From assembly GCA_947247005.1 (NCBI GenBank), contig OX365944.1, positions 6,708,501-6,772,500 of the forward strand: a stretch of 64,000 nucleotides of DNA, written 5' to 3'. The stretch is from Spisula solida. Taxonomy: Eukaryota; Mollusca; Bivalvia; Venerida; Mactridae. Made by a program: the position numbers and the translations under genes. How positions within the stretch are numbered: position 1 is the stretch's first letter; every line of letters starts with the position of its first letter. Below the pieces are notes generated by a model. It ran no database searches. It saw only the letters and a list, made by a program, of their open reading frames with translations, and was not told the DNA's origin. Of this stretch, positions 31,860 to 44,180 are shown piece by piece.

Positions 31860-32700
31860 TTGAACTTTACATGTACAATTAGTAAACTTTCATTTAGCAG
31901 TAGCGCTAAATATGGCGATGTTTTCTTTCACTTTTCTGTCTTTTGTACATGATACTGCATTGTGGTTCAACACGTATACACCTTATGGATTGCTTTTAAC
32001 AACATCTGCAACAAAAATGTGTTCCCAAGATTTTTTCTTTAAATAACGCCCCTTTCTTGATAGTTATAACCCAGACTAAACTTAAGTGTCCATATCAAAC
32101 GTATACAAATTTATTGTAAATTTATGTGTGACGAATTTCGGCAGCGTCAAAGTTTACCAACATCTTGTGAAATTACCTAAAAGGCGGTCTGATCAGATCA
32201 GATCAAAAACGCTTTTCCTGTGCAATGTAATTTCTGCTGCGTTTTAATCCGTGCTTGCAATTGAATCAGAGCCTGGACTTTTATCTGATATCGAACATGT
32301 ATTTTGACTCTTGATTGGACTAATTGTTTTAGAACAATTCCAAACTATAGGCATTAAGAGTTAAATATTTAAGTTTCGTTCTAAGTGAATGAATAGTGTT
32401 ATAGGAAGGCTTGGTGGTAGTGTACCGGGTAGACTGTCCAGGTTGTTTTTCACAGTCATCTGATAATGTATTTTCTTGTATCGCAGTATGAAGAAATAAA
32501 TCGTATACTTATTCACGTGACCACCCTTTGCAATACAATATGTAGTTTTGAAGTTATAATGCTTTAATCCAATACAAATTTCACTGGTTTATTGTCGAAA
32601 AACCACTACTGCACTGTTTTTACTTCACAGTTGTAATGATACTAGGGCCTACAACGTTCACACTCTCCAATGGAATCACCATCTGGCATCACACGAATTG
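31860..32700 (+). repeat. dispersed duplicate of 39560-40400 and of 25795-25925
   Basis: 31880-32005 matches 25795-25925 (AGTAAACTTTCATTTAGCAG and TACACCTTATGGATTGCTTT). 32040-32150 and 32430-32700 match 39560-39680 and 40165-40385 (for example GGTTGTTTTTCACAGTCAT and AATTTCACTGGTTTATTGTC). The region between is not conserved; in the other copy it holds a Mutator-like transposase relic. Confidence 0.65.
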
Positions 32701-32934
32701 CTTGGACTAGGAAATCATAGGCAATACTGGGCTGGTATTCAAATCTTAACGTAGGAAGAGCATTGTACTAACCATAATTTGATAGGAATTAAATGAAGAA
32801 AAGAGCATTATAGTCTGCTCAGGATAATGTAATATTTACAAAAATGAATCGGTTTGGTCAACTGTGACAAAATTGGTTTTACAAATCACTTAAATATACA
32901 GATTAGGTCGGTATTGTACTCAAAACATCACAGA

Positions 32935-33190
32935 TAATTGATCACATAATTGTAATCCACCTTTGTGGACACATTATCATGGGCGCACTATACCTTTTTT
33001 GACAGGAAGCCACTTTCTTTATATACATCTTCAAATTTTCTGGTATTTCTTCTGTCTGCAGGAATTGTTGGACCTTCAAATCAAATTGAATTTCTGTTGG
33101 TCTGTTGGCAATATTCCTCAAAACATCAAACGGATTGCTCTTGTCATGTATATTGTTTTTGGCTTTCGACAACCACCTATGCCAAGCTTA
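32935..33190 (-). CDS. possible exon, unidentified
   Basis: The minus-strand frame of about 80 codons has ordinary protein character: N-P-F-D-V-L-RNIANRPTEIQFDLKVQQFL, then Q-T-E-E-I-P-E-N-L-K-M-Y-I-K-K-V. A splice-donor-like AAAAG|GTATAG follows C-Q-K-R. I know no family for it. Overlapping plus-strand frames of 87-91 codons look like shadows. Confidence 0.25.
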
Positions 33191-34289
33191 CTATCGCAGA
33201 GTATGTTCTTTGCTTCTACCATGAATAAAATAAGTTAGTATATTACCGAGTGTTGACATCCATCGACATTGAGTGCTTTAATACAACAATCGTGGCGCCA
33301 CCTCTTCATATGCCAGATTATACAATATTCATACTTTTTACAGGGTATTTATGATGTCCTCTATGATTGCAGACTTGTCAAAACAAATTGGATGCCAGTG
33401 TTGTAAATGGTTCAATTTATGAAATTGTAACTTTACCAAATTTTATTTATTTTATCAGAAAACTGATAAAGATCTTCAATATGACGTGCTGATTGATTGC
33501 TGTTGTGTACCTTGCAAGTCATTGGTGATAGTTGTAGATTGATTTGCTAACGCTGTTTACCACATACAGTAACATAATATGTATCCTTATTTAGTCCTCT
33601 ACCGGTGGGGACTATTTTAATTCATAATATAAAACATCTTTCTTAGTAAGATTTGTGTCCACTATTGATTGAGTGCGAGCAGAAGGCAAAACATCCTCTT
33701 TCCTATGAGTGAACTCGGGGTGGGGGATATTTCTTTCCATTGATGTAAAAACATTGCAAATAGAAAGCAATAATCATTGAATAAAGCTCTTAAATTGTTC
33801 ACATATTTCTGAATTAACTGTTTCAAAAGGACATGAGCATTTGTGAGCATAGCTTTGAAATATATCATGAAAAATCTACAATTACTGTAAAACCCCCTTT
33901 CTCTGTTTAGACAATACTACACTTATAATAGAAACAATTTTTGGTGGTTGCTCAAAGAGTACAAGGGAAGCTGCCGGATATATTATCTCTTCTGTGCTTT
34001 CATATGAAGGACGTAGCCGTCACCATGATCAGCACAAAACCATACAACTGTCTGAACTTTTTTAATACAACTGTAGACAGCTTCCAAAGTCATCGTGAGC
34101 AACGTTCTTTCATACTGCACTATCGTCGTCAGTAGAAAATGTCATAGCATTTCTTTCAGTCCTAATTTAATGAAATAATGTTCCAGTCTTAGGAACAGCA
34201 GCATCAGGGGTGTTTTCCTCCAGAACAATGAATTCATAATTAAGATACTGAAAGAAAAGGCGATACCATCTCATTGTTTCATATTTTTA
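33191..34289. other. no recognised gene
   Basis: Several short frames on both strands, none with a motif. At 33990-34250 the minus strand reads as stop-interrupted protein-like sequence (E-E-N-T-P-D-A-A-V-P), possibly an old coding relic. Confidence 0.35.
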
Positions 34290-34800
34290 TTCAAAAATAA
34301 GAAATAAGACTGGTCCTTTTAAGCAGCCATCTGAACGTCTTTAAAAGTTATTGTCATTCCATATAACTCTGATTACTACATTTTTCTTTAGTTGCGTGCT
34401 GAGTCTGGCTTTGGTGGAATAACAACTTTCACAATTGAACTCCAATGTCCGGTTTCCTCATTAAAATTAATTCCAGCCATTAATGCGCGCCCCCTCCCCA
34501 ATACGTGCATTCATTACTGAGCAAGGTATGTTGAAGTCCATTAATTTAGTAGATCTAGCACCAAAATGACGAAAGTGAGTGCTTTGTTGGACGATAACTC
34601 TACAGCAGTTTTGCCATTGTACTGCAGTGCATTTTGAATAAACTGACCGATTCAAGTCAGTGTGCGATTCATTGTTATTGTAAGTCAAACATGGAATTTT
34701 AAAACATACAATGCATGCATGTTACACTATCATCACTATTAATATCGAATATAAGGGTTCATCCGAAATCCAAATCTAAAAGTGTCTTGTCAATACTACA
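34290..34800 (+). repeat. third, partial copy of the segmentally duplicated block
   Basis: It matches 23850-24530 and 26525-27185 with more divergence: TTTTTCTTTAGTTGCG, AAATTAATTCCAGCC, GTTACACTATCATCACTATT. It contains a frame-broken version of the conserved minus-strand exon. Divergence suggests it is older than the A/B duplication. Confidence 0.7.
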
Positions 34801-34998
34801 AGTGTAATAATAAATAGTTGTTTGCTTCTTGCCGAAGTTTCTTGCCGAAGTCTAGGCGTATAAACAAAGTCTGAATATTCAAAAGAACCACCAGTATCAC
34901 TATAATCATTCATACAAATAACCAAGTACCCAGATTCATCGTGAGCCTGTTAGAGTAAGTTTTCTATTTATTCATGATCTAGCAATGAACCACTACTT

Positions 34999-35200
34999 AT
35001 GCCCCCCCCCCCATCTTTAAGGAGGGGGTATATTGCATTACTTTCATCATGTCATTCGGTCGGTCTGTGGTTTCCGTTTAATACGCTTTGCCCTAGGATT
35101 TTCAACCTTTACATAAAAGGTTGGTCATCAACTGCAGATGACCCCTATCGATTTATATGTCCAAGGTCAAGGTTACTCTGACATTAACCATTTCTGATTA
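34999..35200 (+). mobile_element. family B-like element, 5' part
   Basis: The hairpin TATGCCCCCCCCCC ... AGGAGGGGGTATA at 34999-35031 is followed by a TCGGTCGGTCTG stretch and CCAAGGTCAAGG. The core does not match the other family B copies, and the 3' end is missing. Confidence 0.5.
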
Positions 35201-35777
35201 TTAAGCTGCCATAGGCGCATTTGTGTTTTACAAACATCTCTTTGTTATGAAATATATTTACTGGGTCTGGATTCTGAGACATATTTGGTTTCCTATTGAT
35301 TTTGCAATAAATCCTTGACGCTGAAACAGTTGTCACAAGATTAACTTGCCCTCCATTTAAATGACATTATTTAAATTGCTCTCTTTCTTAATGAAGCTGC
35401 GTCAAAATCATTGTTCATTCACGTCATGCTCACGAAATCTACTTTTATGTAGCACAAAATCAACAATTTGTTTCACAACACATACTATTGTTTCAAAAAA
35501 TGTCACAATTTACATGTAACTTGAATCATGTAACCAATCAAATTATACAATAGCAATATGCAATATACCTGCCCACTCCGGCTTACATTAAATAAACATG
35601 CAAATACAAGGCTGTTGAAAAAACCCCGGAAAACACAACTTAATAATGGCTATCCTCCACACAACTGGATCACATCTATACACAACTGAACCATATTTTT
35701 ATGACTACCTGTCACTTAAGTTCCACATTCAAGGCTGCAAATAGCATGATAGCTTTACAATAACACTTAGTTTCTTA
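35201..35777. other. gene-free stretch
   Basis: AT-rich DNA with no recognisable gene. Confidence 0.45.
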
Positions 35778-37102
35778 TCAAAGCATAACATATGATGTCA
35801 AGCGCTTTACAGCTAAATAGCACATGTATCCCGATTCGGACGGTGTTCCCGGACACCTGGTTACTGTTTCAGTTCTCAAACATATTTTGTTCTTTAATGG
35901 TGTTGGTTTCAGAATCAATGTTTCATCACTGTCTGCTACAGAATGTTCAGCTGAAGCTGGCCGCTTCCTTGGCGAAAATTCTAATTCCTTTCGCACTTGG
36001 TGCATGTCGACAGATATCTTGCCGCTACTTGACAAATCATACATGGTGCGTTCCATCCAGGTGGAGTGCTTCATTTGTTTTGAAAGTGACTCCCGTAGAT
36101 TTGGATTTTTTTTCAAAACAAAAGTAACGAAATGCTTCCGATTGTCAAGGGAGTGAATGGCCCGTACTTGTTATCCAGGCCACACTCCCTCCATGCATTA
36201 CCCCACTCCTTCCCAATTCTGGAAGATTTGAACGCTACACCCTCTTTCGTTAAAAAGGGGTGTGTAGCGTTCGGGTGTGCTATTTCGACAGAGTAACAAA
36301 TAATTAACAAGGCATTGTACTCTCGTACACTTAACGGCAGTGATACCGGGCCTTTGTATGATGTCTTGTGATCATTAATAGCGATCACGTAATACAAATC
36401 GCCATTCTTTCCTAACTGCTGTTCTGACCGGTATACCTCCACAATTAGTAGACCGGACAGAACACCAGTTCGGGCCCCTGAATTCATTAGCATAACACTC
36501 AAAATGTACTTGACTAAATTACGTTTACTATCGGGTGGTCGGCAAACTCTTTTATGTCAACTGTTAAAAGCTAAGCCCGTTTAACTGTTTGACTTTTTAC
36601 CCTATGTTTCGTTAGGGCTTTGCCAGTGGTACGAACCTTCAGGGACAATTTTTCGAACCTGAAGGTATAGCACAAACTTGCTCAATGAGAGGAGCAAAGC
36701 CTTGCCCCAGTAGGGGGACTTATCTTTCCCTTCATATTTAATGTACGACATAATCGTCTCTGGATCAAGTTCTGAGATAAAGAAAGAGGTATCGTTCAAG
36801 CACTCTGTGTACCTTAGGCAACGCAGCAATATTGAACAGGTTTCCTTTGCACGTGACTGTGCGATACCCCCCCCAAGACTGACTGGAGGTGTTCCACCCA
36901 TTCCCTGCACTCATCAACAGAACACACCTTATAAGATCTTCCATGGTAGGAAGTTTCCCCTTCTAGCATAGTATAGTTGGCGTACAACCCCGTCTTCATA
37001 ATATCCATATGCTGTCGCTTAATATGAGGGGTTAACCTTTTAACCTGTTTCTCGCACACTGGGCAACCGTAATCTTTTCTTTGCCGTGGAGAAGCAATGA
37101 TG
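35778..37102 (-). pseudogene. C2H2 zinc-finger / tyrosine recombinase (Crypton-like) gene, frameshifted
   Basis: Read on the minus strand an acceptor TTTATCTCTTTGTAG (37103) precedes a frame with a C2H2 finger, GCPVCEKQVKRLTPHIKRQH (about 37066-37007). A recombinase N-terminal (core-binding) region with E-T-I-M-S-Y-I-K-Y follows. The catalytic domain then shows N-S-G-A-R-T-G-V-L (Arg I), N-D-H-K-T-S-Y-K-G-P (Lys), R-K-H-F-V-T (Arg II region), M-K-H-S-T-W (His) and T-M-Y-D-L (Tyr nucleophile). This is the layout of animal C2H2-tyrosine-recombinase proteins related to Crypton-type elements, which cut and rejoin DNA through a covalent tyrosine link. The frame is broken at least three times: in an eight-base G run near 36867-36874, near 36520, and near 36147. 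An in-frame stop also occurs near 36602. It is probably a dead copy. Confidence 0.65.
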
Positions 37103-37106
37103 CTAC

Positions 37107-37230
37107 AAAGAGATAAATTAACTAAGGAATACTATAACATATTGATATAACTATAACTCTGTCTTACTAAAGAGATAAATTAACTAAGGAATACTATAAC
37201 ATATTGATATAACTATAACTCTGTCTTACT
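37107..37230 (+). repeat. exact 62-bp tandem duplication beside the recombinase exon
   Basis: 37107-37168 and 37169-37230 are identical, starting AAAGAGATAAATTAACTAAG. The duplicated unit contains the polypyrimidine tract of the recombinase splice acceptor (minus strand). Confidence 0.9.
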
Positions 37231-37273
37231 AAGTCTTTATAATTATCTTTCTTTTTTATCTGGTATGCCAAAC

Positions 37274-37580
37274 CACAGGAACTTGCATTTATAATTTGAA
37301 AAAAAAAATGAAAAACTATTTTTTTCACTAGGCCTACTGTACTACTAAAATATAGACAGGAGTGCAATGCGATTGTATCCCACGAACTATTCTAATACAA
37401 ATATTTTCTCTATACCAACTTGACAGTTAAAACATATGATCTAGGCAGTTAAAGGGGCTAATAACAATACAGAATACATCCGCACCTCAACCGATCGGTA
37501 CCGATAATCGTCTCATATCGGCTTTTAAAGCCAATATTTGTGGAGTTTTGATTTGGCGTCGACTCCATTGAGCGTCTGCT
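37274..37580 (+). repeat. long repeat R300, copy 1
   Basis: The sequence from CACAGGAACTTGCATTTATA to TTGAGCGTCTGCT recurs at 45026-45320 (same sense) and 48548-48858 (inverted), with few differences. At the other site it forms the ends of a 3.8-kb unit, so this is probably a solo end or one end of another insertion. Mutator-type elements have TIRs of this length, but that link is a guess. Confidence 0.85.
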
Positions 37581-39717
37581 TTACACTCTTCACTTACTGT
37601 AAATACGTCCTTGTAGATATGTTATGATAGTTATGTCACAATTGAGGTTGAAATAATTATATTACATTTTACATAAAACGTGTACTACACTTAACGTGAC
37701 ATACATGTTTCAACTGGTTCAGACAATCTCCCCCTTTCCCACAAGGCAGTAAATTACATACCTTAAAGAAGTCCCCTGACCTAACCCATGTCTGAACCCG
37801 TGACATACATGTTTCAACTGATTCAGACAATCTCCCCCTTTCCCACAAGGCAGTAAATTACATACCTTAAAGAAGTCCCCTTAAGTGACCTAACCCATGT
37901 CTGAACCAGCATCTTCTATAACAACATTGTGGTACAACTGCTTTATTCTAAATGAGTAATTATATCAGTGAAGAATTGGCGTAGTCGTCTAATGCCCTCT
38001 AAATTCAAATGTAACCCCCCATCTCTTACTGCAAATATGTGTATGTTTGGTTTGCCTTTCTTAAAAATGGCATGAAAGAACTCACAAATGTAACATGACG
38101 TTCCTTACATAATTTTTGAGATCAAAATTTATAGTTTTTTTAGACCGGTGGAATGCTGGAAATAAGCAGCTGTGCTTTGCACAAATTTCTGATTAGTGTA
38201 ATTATAATGTTGTTGAAATCACTGATTATTTCAGTAGAGCTACTCCCAATGAGTTTACATCAGATCACATGCTTACCCGAAATATTTGGGCAGGCAACTG
38301 TCAGCGTGGCCACATTTCGCCGTCCTAACGCCTGATAAAGAACTAAATGTTGTGATAGACTCTTATCACAGCATAAAGTTCGTTGTCACTTTCATCTGCT
38401 TGTTGGCCAACATCTTATTTAACATATATATCTCTAGAACATCATCAGCTTGTTTATTTCTCATTTTATTAGAGCTAGAGGTAATGAAATATTAACTAAT
38501 CAAGTTTTTGTGGATCTGAAATGTGTTTTGCCTGTCCCATTCATGAGCATTGACAAACCTTTTCCAATGAACTTAATCATCTTCGAATTCCAACAGGTCG
38601 GTGTTGCTTTGTTGTGTTCTACCTTTCATTATACCATATCTAATGTTTTTAAAACAACGCGAAAGATGCATCACGTAAATTAAGTTATTTTTAGGGTTTA
38701 CATAAGATTTTCAAATTCCAATCAGATTGTTGGCAGGAAAATGCATGTGCATGAAAGATCTACTAGGGGTATTGCTGCTTGCACCATCTATTGATACGTT
38801 ACTTACTTTACTTTTCCTCTTCATCACCAATGGGACATAAGGCTACTATTTGTTGTAGTTTCAGTAACTGGGTTGTTTTTTACAGGGTGGGGTAGTTTTA
38901 GCTGTAAGAAATCTTAAAACGAAGAAGTGTCCAACACACATTAAACGCCCCTTGTCCCACTGTTTGAAAGCTGAATAGAAAAGAATGCCTACGCTGAATG
39001 ACCCTTCCAGAGTCTCTCTGCTATCATGTGCATCCAACGGAGGATACCGTTATCAAACCGGAAACGCTCATATTCTGCGTCGTTCGGCATCCCCTTTAAG
39101 CTGAACGACCCTCTGGCGTCTTCTTTGTCCCAAATACGTCGTTGGCGTTCTTTTCTGAAAAAAGACGCTATTTTTTAATCCTCTGAGTGGAGGCCGAGTG
39201 TACTTTTTTGCTATACTTAGCATGATCCACTCAAATCTCAGAAATGTGAGTAAAATCAAGTATTCTTGGTGATCCCCAAAACAACTGAAAATTCCCAAAT
39301 CCTGATACGCCTCGTTGGGCATACCCTCGAAGATATGTATCTTAAATGATCGCTCTACACGTCTCGGACGTCTTTTGTTGCACAAAATACGAAGTTGGCG
39401 GTTTGTCAAAGTAGCTGACAATTTATCTCATCTATGTTGAGACCTATTATTTAAATTAATATGATATTTTAAGATGCGAAATCTGTTTTATATTAAGCTA
39501 TTTGTTGTGCTTCCTATGTTTGTAAATCAAGAGCCAAAACTTGTACTGAACCTTCTCAAGTCTCCAAGCAGAACTTACCTTTCTTGATTGTAATAACTCA
39601 TACAAAACGTCTGTGTCCAATTAAAACGTATACAATTTTATTTTAAATTTATGTTTGAATAACTCATTAAACTAAGAATTTAGATATTCTCAATTATTGA
39701 CATAAGGTGCTCAAAAT
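37581..39717. other. no recognised gene
   Basis: A direct repeat pair occurs at about 37701-37780 and 37800-37895 (ACATGTTTCAACTG ... CAGACAATCTCCCCC), period about 99 bp. Around 38281-38345 a short minus-strand frame (A-L-G-R-R-N-V-A-T-L-T-V-A-C-P) ends at GGGTAAGC, a possible donor. 38700-38800 resembles 25335-25410. Frames at 39068-39421 are Arg-rich and look non-coding. Confidence 0.4.
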
Positions 39718-40145
39718 GGTAGCATGTTTCTTAAATGCTTGACAGTGTGGTTGGTTTTGGTCGCTCCATTTCTCAACACCATGGGATAACTCTTTCCTTA
39801 GCCTATACTTTGTGGTGCATCATCGTCCATGATAAAGGTCCCAACTTCATCTCCTTGTTCCATTTTTTAACAAGTTCACCACCAACATCAGGTTCCATTG
39901 CCTTAGAACTTCCCTCCCAGTTCTTAAAACATTTATATTCCGGAAAATGACCACTTTTAGTTCCACATACGCGACAGCATTTCGAGCGCACACCATAAGC
40001 ACATACTTTGTCAGATCGATTACCGATCATCGTGCCGATCCACAGCGACGACCTGATCCCCTTTTTTGCCAGCTCATGTCATACTTCAATTGTCCCGAAA
40101 CACATTTTGTCTCTTCTGTCCTTGCTTGCAATGATAGTTTGTCAT
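39718..40145 (-). pseudogene. Mutator-like transposase (animal 'Mutator' domain), frameshifted remnant
   Basis: On the minus strand the frames together show Y-D-M-S-W-QKRGSGRR (about 40083-40051), then K-V-C-A-Y-G-V-R-S-K-C-C-R-V-C, C-F-K-NWEGSSKAMEPDVGGEL (about 39918-39868), and, one frame over, V-G-T-F-I-MDDDAPQS (about 39842-39815). After another shift, H-G-V-E-K-W-S-D-Q-N follows. These are the ordered signatures of the Mutator-like transposase domain found in many invertebrates, including the acidic D-D-D stretch. At least three frame changes separate them, so the copy is inactive. The C-terminal part is missing. Two MITEs with 9-bp target duplications, typical of Mutator elements, lie 2-4 kb to the right. 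Confidence 0.65.
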
Positions 40146-40644
40146 TTGGTAGAGGGGTAGAATGTCTAGGTTGTTTTTCACAGTCATACGATAATGCATT
40201 CTCTTTTATCGAAGTATGAAGAAATAAAGCATCAACTTTCTCTCGAATACTAGTAATTATAGGAATGTGACCAGCATTTGCAGTATCCAGTATTGAAGTT
40301 ACAATGTTTTAATCCATATACAAATTTCACTGGTTTATTGTCAAAACCACTACACACAGTTATAATGATACCATCGACTACAACTTTCACTTGTCTCTTC
40401 TGTCCATGCATAGCTGTGGTCAGGAACATTTGTTTCATCTGAAAAAAACCCCCATAATTATTAGTATGTTGTGTATTGTATTATTCAATTAACCTCGTAA
40501 CGTTTGTTGTGCAATGAAACTATTTTTGCAATATGCATACTTATAATAAGGTAAACAAGTAATTGAGAATTGCAAGCAATACAGAAGTCCCCTACCGGTT
40601 TTAAGCCGAAATTTCCGCTGAAATCTTGAGTTGTAATACCTCTG

Positions 40645-40785
40645 TCAATTGGGGGCAATTTTTAATGATTTGATATTGTCAGACAGACACTGTTTCTCAA
40701 TTAAAAGTGTGAACTCGCCTAGTTGTGTTTGTATCTGATAAGTTGGTTCTGTCATCACGTCAATATTGGTGTTAGCTGTGGACAT
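40645..40785 (-). pseudogene. exon related to the one at 62728-63249
   Basis: ATG at 40785 opens 46 codons: M-S-T-A-N-T-N-I-D-V-M-T-E-P-T-Y-Q-I then TQLGEFTLLIEK and a stop at 40645. The part from Q-I-Q-T-Q-L-G-E-F onwards matches 63040-63258 at both DNA and protein level. Compared with that copy there is an indel in the C run near 40650, which causes the stop. It is downstream of the Myb-type exon on the same strand and may be its next exon. Function unknown. Confidence 0.5.
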
Positions 40786-40910
40786 GTAAAGTTTGTTTTA
40801 TGACTTATGAAGTTATGCGGCTTTCCATTAATTCACGTTATTCATTGCATCACTTTTGATTTCAGGTATAAGTGAAGTAAATACAATATTATATATCAAA
40901 ATTGGCCTAC

Positions 40911-41019
40911 CCTCTGTATCGATCGGGCTGCTAAGACCGATTATCCCAGGTCTTCTGGGATGGTGTTTCGATTTCTGCCGGTCCACCACCCGTTTTTCTA
41001 AGACGTTCAAACTCCTTGG
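40911..41019 (-). pseudogene. Myb/SANT-like (Harbinger accessory) second exon
   Basis: After an acceptor TTTTTCTTTCAG (41020) the minus strand reads K-E-F-E-R-L-RKTGGGPAEIETPSQK. The K-T-G-G-G-P motif is diagnostic for the exon after the Myb/SANT-like domain in Harbinger accessory genes. The frame then meets a stop, but one base over it continues I-I-G-L-S-S-P-I-D-T-E-G up to GAGG|GTAGGC, the expected end and donor. So there is a one-base frameshift. The first exon type is seen at 3623-3780 in another element. No transposase is found next to this copy. Confidence 0.6.
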
Positions 41020-42147
41020 CTGAAAGAAAAATAATAAATTAAAAGGCAAATCAATTCAAATGCATGGTTCATACAAACTTCAGATACCAAAATTCAAGGA
41101 CCTGTTAAAGGATTTTTTATACACAATAATACGCAAGTCATACAAATTAATACACGATTGCGCAAAATTCATTATGTATAGCTAAGAACCTGGAGCTAAT
41201 TAACCTTAACGTTTTGGTTATTGTGCCGTAAGAATCTTTTGATTTGTTAAAAGACATTTGTTTGGACAACGGATATTCAAGGACTCCATGTTAAATTTCT
41301 TAGCTACACCACGGTACCGGTGACATTTGCATCACTAGTCATAGTCCATGAGCCACCAATAGACCCCCCCTCTCCCTAGGGAATTTTGGTCACTATATTT
41401 TTCTGAAAGCATATGGTCCCTGGAGTATTTTTCTGAAGTATGCACTTTGACCATTGGGGCGTTAAGATTTTTTGGGGTAAAACGTCAAGAAATATAAACG
41501 AAAAGTACAAATCTGTGGACTATATTGTCGTTGATTTTATTTTTTTTATAAGAAAATACTTTTATAGGAAGGTATTATATTGCAGTTTCAGACTGCGAAA
41601 TATTAAAGCCATGTTATAATGCAAAGTGTGATATTTTTGAGGAAAACATACAAAAATATAAACCGAAAAGTGCGAATATTAGGAATCTGTAGATTACAAT
41701 AATACCAGTCCTATGATAATTATTTTGTAACTAAATAATATTAATGTGACTAATTTATACACATGTAGTAACATGCAGTTTTATATTTCAAATATATATT
41801 GCCAGATGAGATATTTTAGGGGAAAATTACAAAAAAAAAATGGAAAGTGTGATTTTTGGGAATTGGTGTCCTAGTTGTTACTTGCGACCATCGGGTATGG
41901 ACATGCCTAGTCCTAATGGATAATTATTCAAAATTACATTCTAACTATATAGGCAGTTGTAATCCTGTTCAGTACATTATTTTTAAACCACTAGGTACCT
42001 ACGACCACCCTTTACATGCAATATTGGTTCTATTTAGTACTCAAAAACTACCCTATACAGACATCAGTGGTCCTATCGGGTACTAACTACCACCATGCAC
42101 AGACAGTCCTGGTCTAATTTGATATTCAAAACCACCATACTTGTACA

Positions 42148-42827
42148 CAATCTCATTTAAATCAAATCCATATAACGCTTCACTACTTTACACTGATATA
42201 TAGGATCTGATGGTACTCCATACGGGGTCATGTTCAAGTGACCTTTCAATCATTCAATCAAAACGTTACATTCACAAATCTGAAAGTGTACAAGTGGCTA
42301 GCCTTGTCCAAGCGTTTATGTTTGTATTGATATGTTCTTGTGCATATTATTTTAATATCACTGGTGACAATATATTCTCTTGCAATTTTCTTTTAGCTAG
42401 ATCTATTTCTTAATTTCTACTAAACACAAAAAGGTGTTTAGCTCAAGATAGATCATTATTTCTTTGGATGTTTTCACTGCAAGAGTTGTCTCCTTTGCAT
42501 ATTCCGGTCATCAAAATGTAATTGCACGTACATGTTTAACTGTAACATACTGTATTTTTATCTTTTACACTTTTAACACTTGTAACATACTTATTTCTTT
42601 AATAATTGTTTGCTCCAACAGCGCCACCCTGTAATAGTCGGATGTTTATGCAGATGTATTTTGGTCTTAGAAAAATTAATCACTAGGACAGGCGCCAGTC
42701 TAACTAGTGGCTTCAAACTGACTGACTCACTGCGTGGGAGAGAGGTCATTTAAACATGACCTGCTACAGAGTTTACTCAGATCTTAACAGCGTAGCTAAA
42801 TGTTAGGGTCTGATTTTAATGAGATTG
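42148..42827. mobile_element. MITE M1, copy 1 (680 bp) with perfect 9-bp target duplication
   Basis: It starts CAATCTCATTTAAATCA and ends in the inverted form (TGATTTTAATGAGATTG). The 9-bp ACTTGTACA stands on both sides (42139-42147 and 42828-42836). Subterminal blocks AGGGTCTGA and ATATAGGATCTGATGG match copy 2. It lies in the 42-bp array. No coding frame. Confidence 0.9.
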
Positions 42828-44180
42828 ACTTGTACATATATTGCTGGTCCGACTAGGTACTCATAACCACTAGTAGGTATATTTATTCCGCATCACAAGT
42901 ACCATGTTCTAATTGGGTACTCGTAACTGCTTATTGAAGTGAGGACTTAAACCTCCATGTACAGACATTCCTGATTCTATTTGGTACTCAACACCACCGT
43001 GTACAGCCATTGTAGGTGCAGTTTGGTACTTATTTCCACCATGTACATACATTGCTGTTCGTATAGGATAATGATAACCATTAGATTCAGACATTCTTGT
43101 TGGATACTGCCGATCATCAATTGACAAATTAGGCGCGCCATGTAGAGACATGATTGGCCTTAATGAGTACTCGTAACATATGTGCTACTCAAAACATTCA
43201 TGTACAAAATTAGTTGTGGGATTGGGAACTAACAACAACATGGTCCGACCATTTGTTGTCCTATTGGGTAATCACTACCCCCTAGTACAGAATGTCATGT
43301 TCTCATTGGATGCTCATACATACATTCCAAGTTGTAGTTGGTACTGTCATGTTCCTATCTAGATGTTTGCGGTCGGATTGGGTACTAACAACTACTAGGT
43401 GCGGCCATATGTAGTTCTACTTGGTCACCGCTACCACAATGTACAGGTAGTCCTGGCCCTATAAGGAATACATGTCCACTAGATGCATACATTCGTAGTC
43501 CTAGTGGGCACTCACAACCAATATGCACATGTATAAGTGTTATGATCGGTCAACACAGCCACTATACACAGCCATTATAGGTCCTTGTGGGTACTGACTA
43601 CCATGCATATACATACTTTCCTGGTTGTATTGGGTATACCCATAACCACTATTAACATGCATTCCTGTTCCTGATAGATACTGAACATCATCATGTTAAG
43701 ACATTCATGATCAAATTAAGCACTCCTAACCACTAGTTACATACATTACTGGTCTTATTGAGTACAGACAACTATGGGGATCACCCACGCCTCGTCCCTA
43801 TTGACACCATGTAGAGACATTCCTGGTCGCAGTGAGCATGCCTAACCCCCCAGCTGTGACCACCATTTGTTTTCAAATTGGGCAATTACTAACCCCATGT
43901 ACATGAATCATGGTCTTATTAAATAGTCATATTGACTAGGTACATACATTTCAAGTCCTAGTGGGTACCTGCATCATGTAAATGCATTCCAGGTCCTATT
44001 AGATACTCCAAACCACAATGTACAGACGATTGCAGTCGGATTAGGTACTATCAATCACAAGGTGTGGTCATTTTTTTGTCCGATTGGGTCATCATTACCA
44101 CGATATACAGACAATCCTGACTTTATAAGGTTCCCATAACCACTGGATACATACATGCCTAGTCTAAGTGGGGACCACAA

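Noticed and set aside
32963..33238. Two overlapping plus-strand frames of 87-91 codons
   Set aside because: Composition (many Phe, Leu, Cys) is that of an antisense frame; the minus-strand frame is the more protein-like.
35792..36156. Plus-strand frames of 110-111 codons
   Set aside because: They are antisense to the C-terminal exon of the tyrosine recombinase relic, which has family motifs on the minus strand.
39068..39421. 117-codon minus-strand frame
   Set aside because: Arg-rich with no family pattern; it lies next to GCTGAATGACC-type repeat units and looks like chance.
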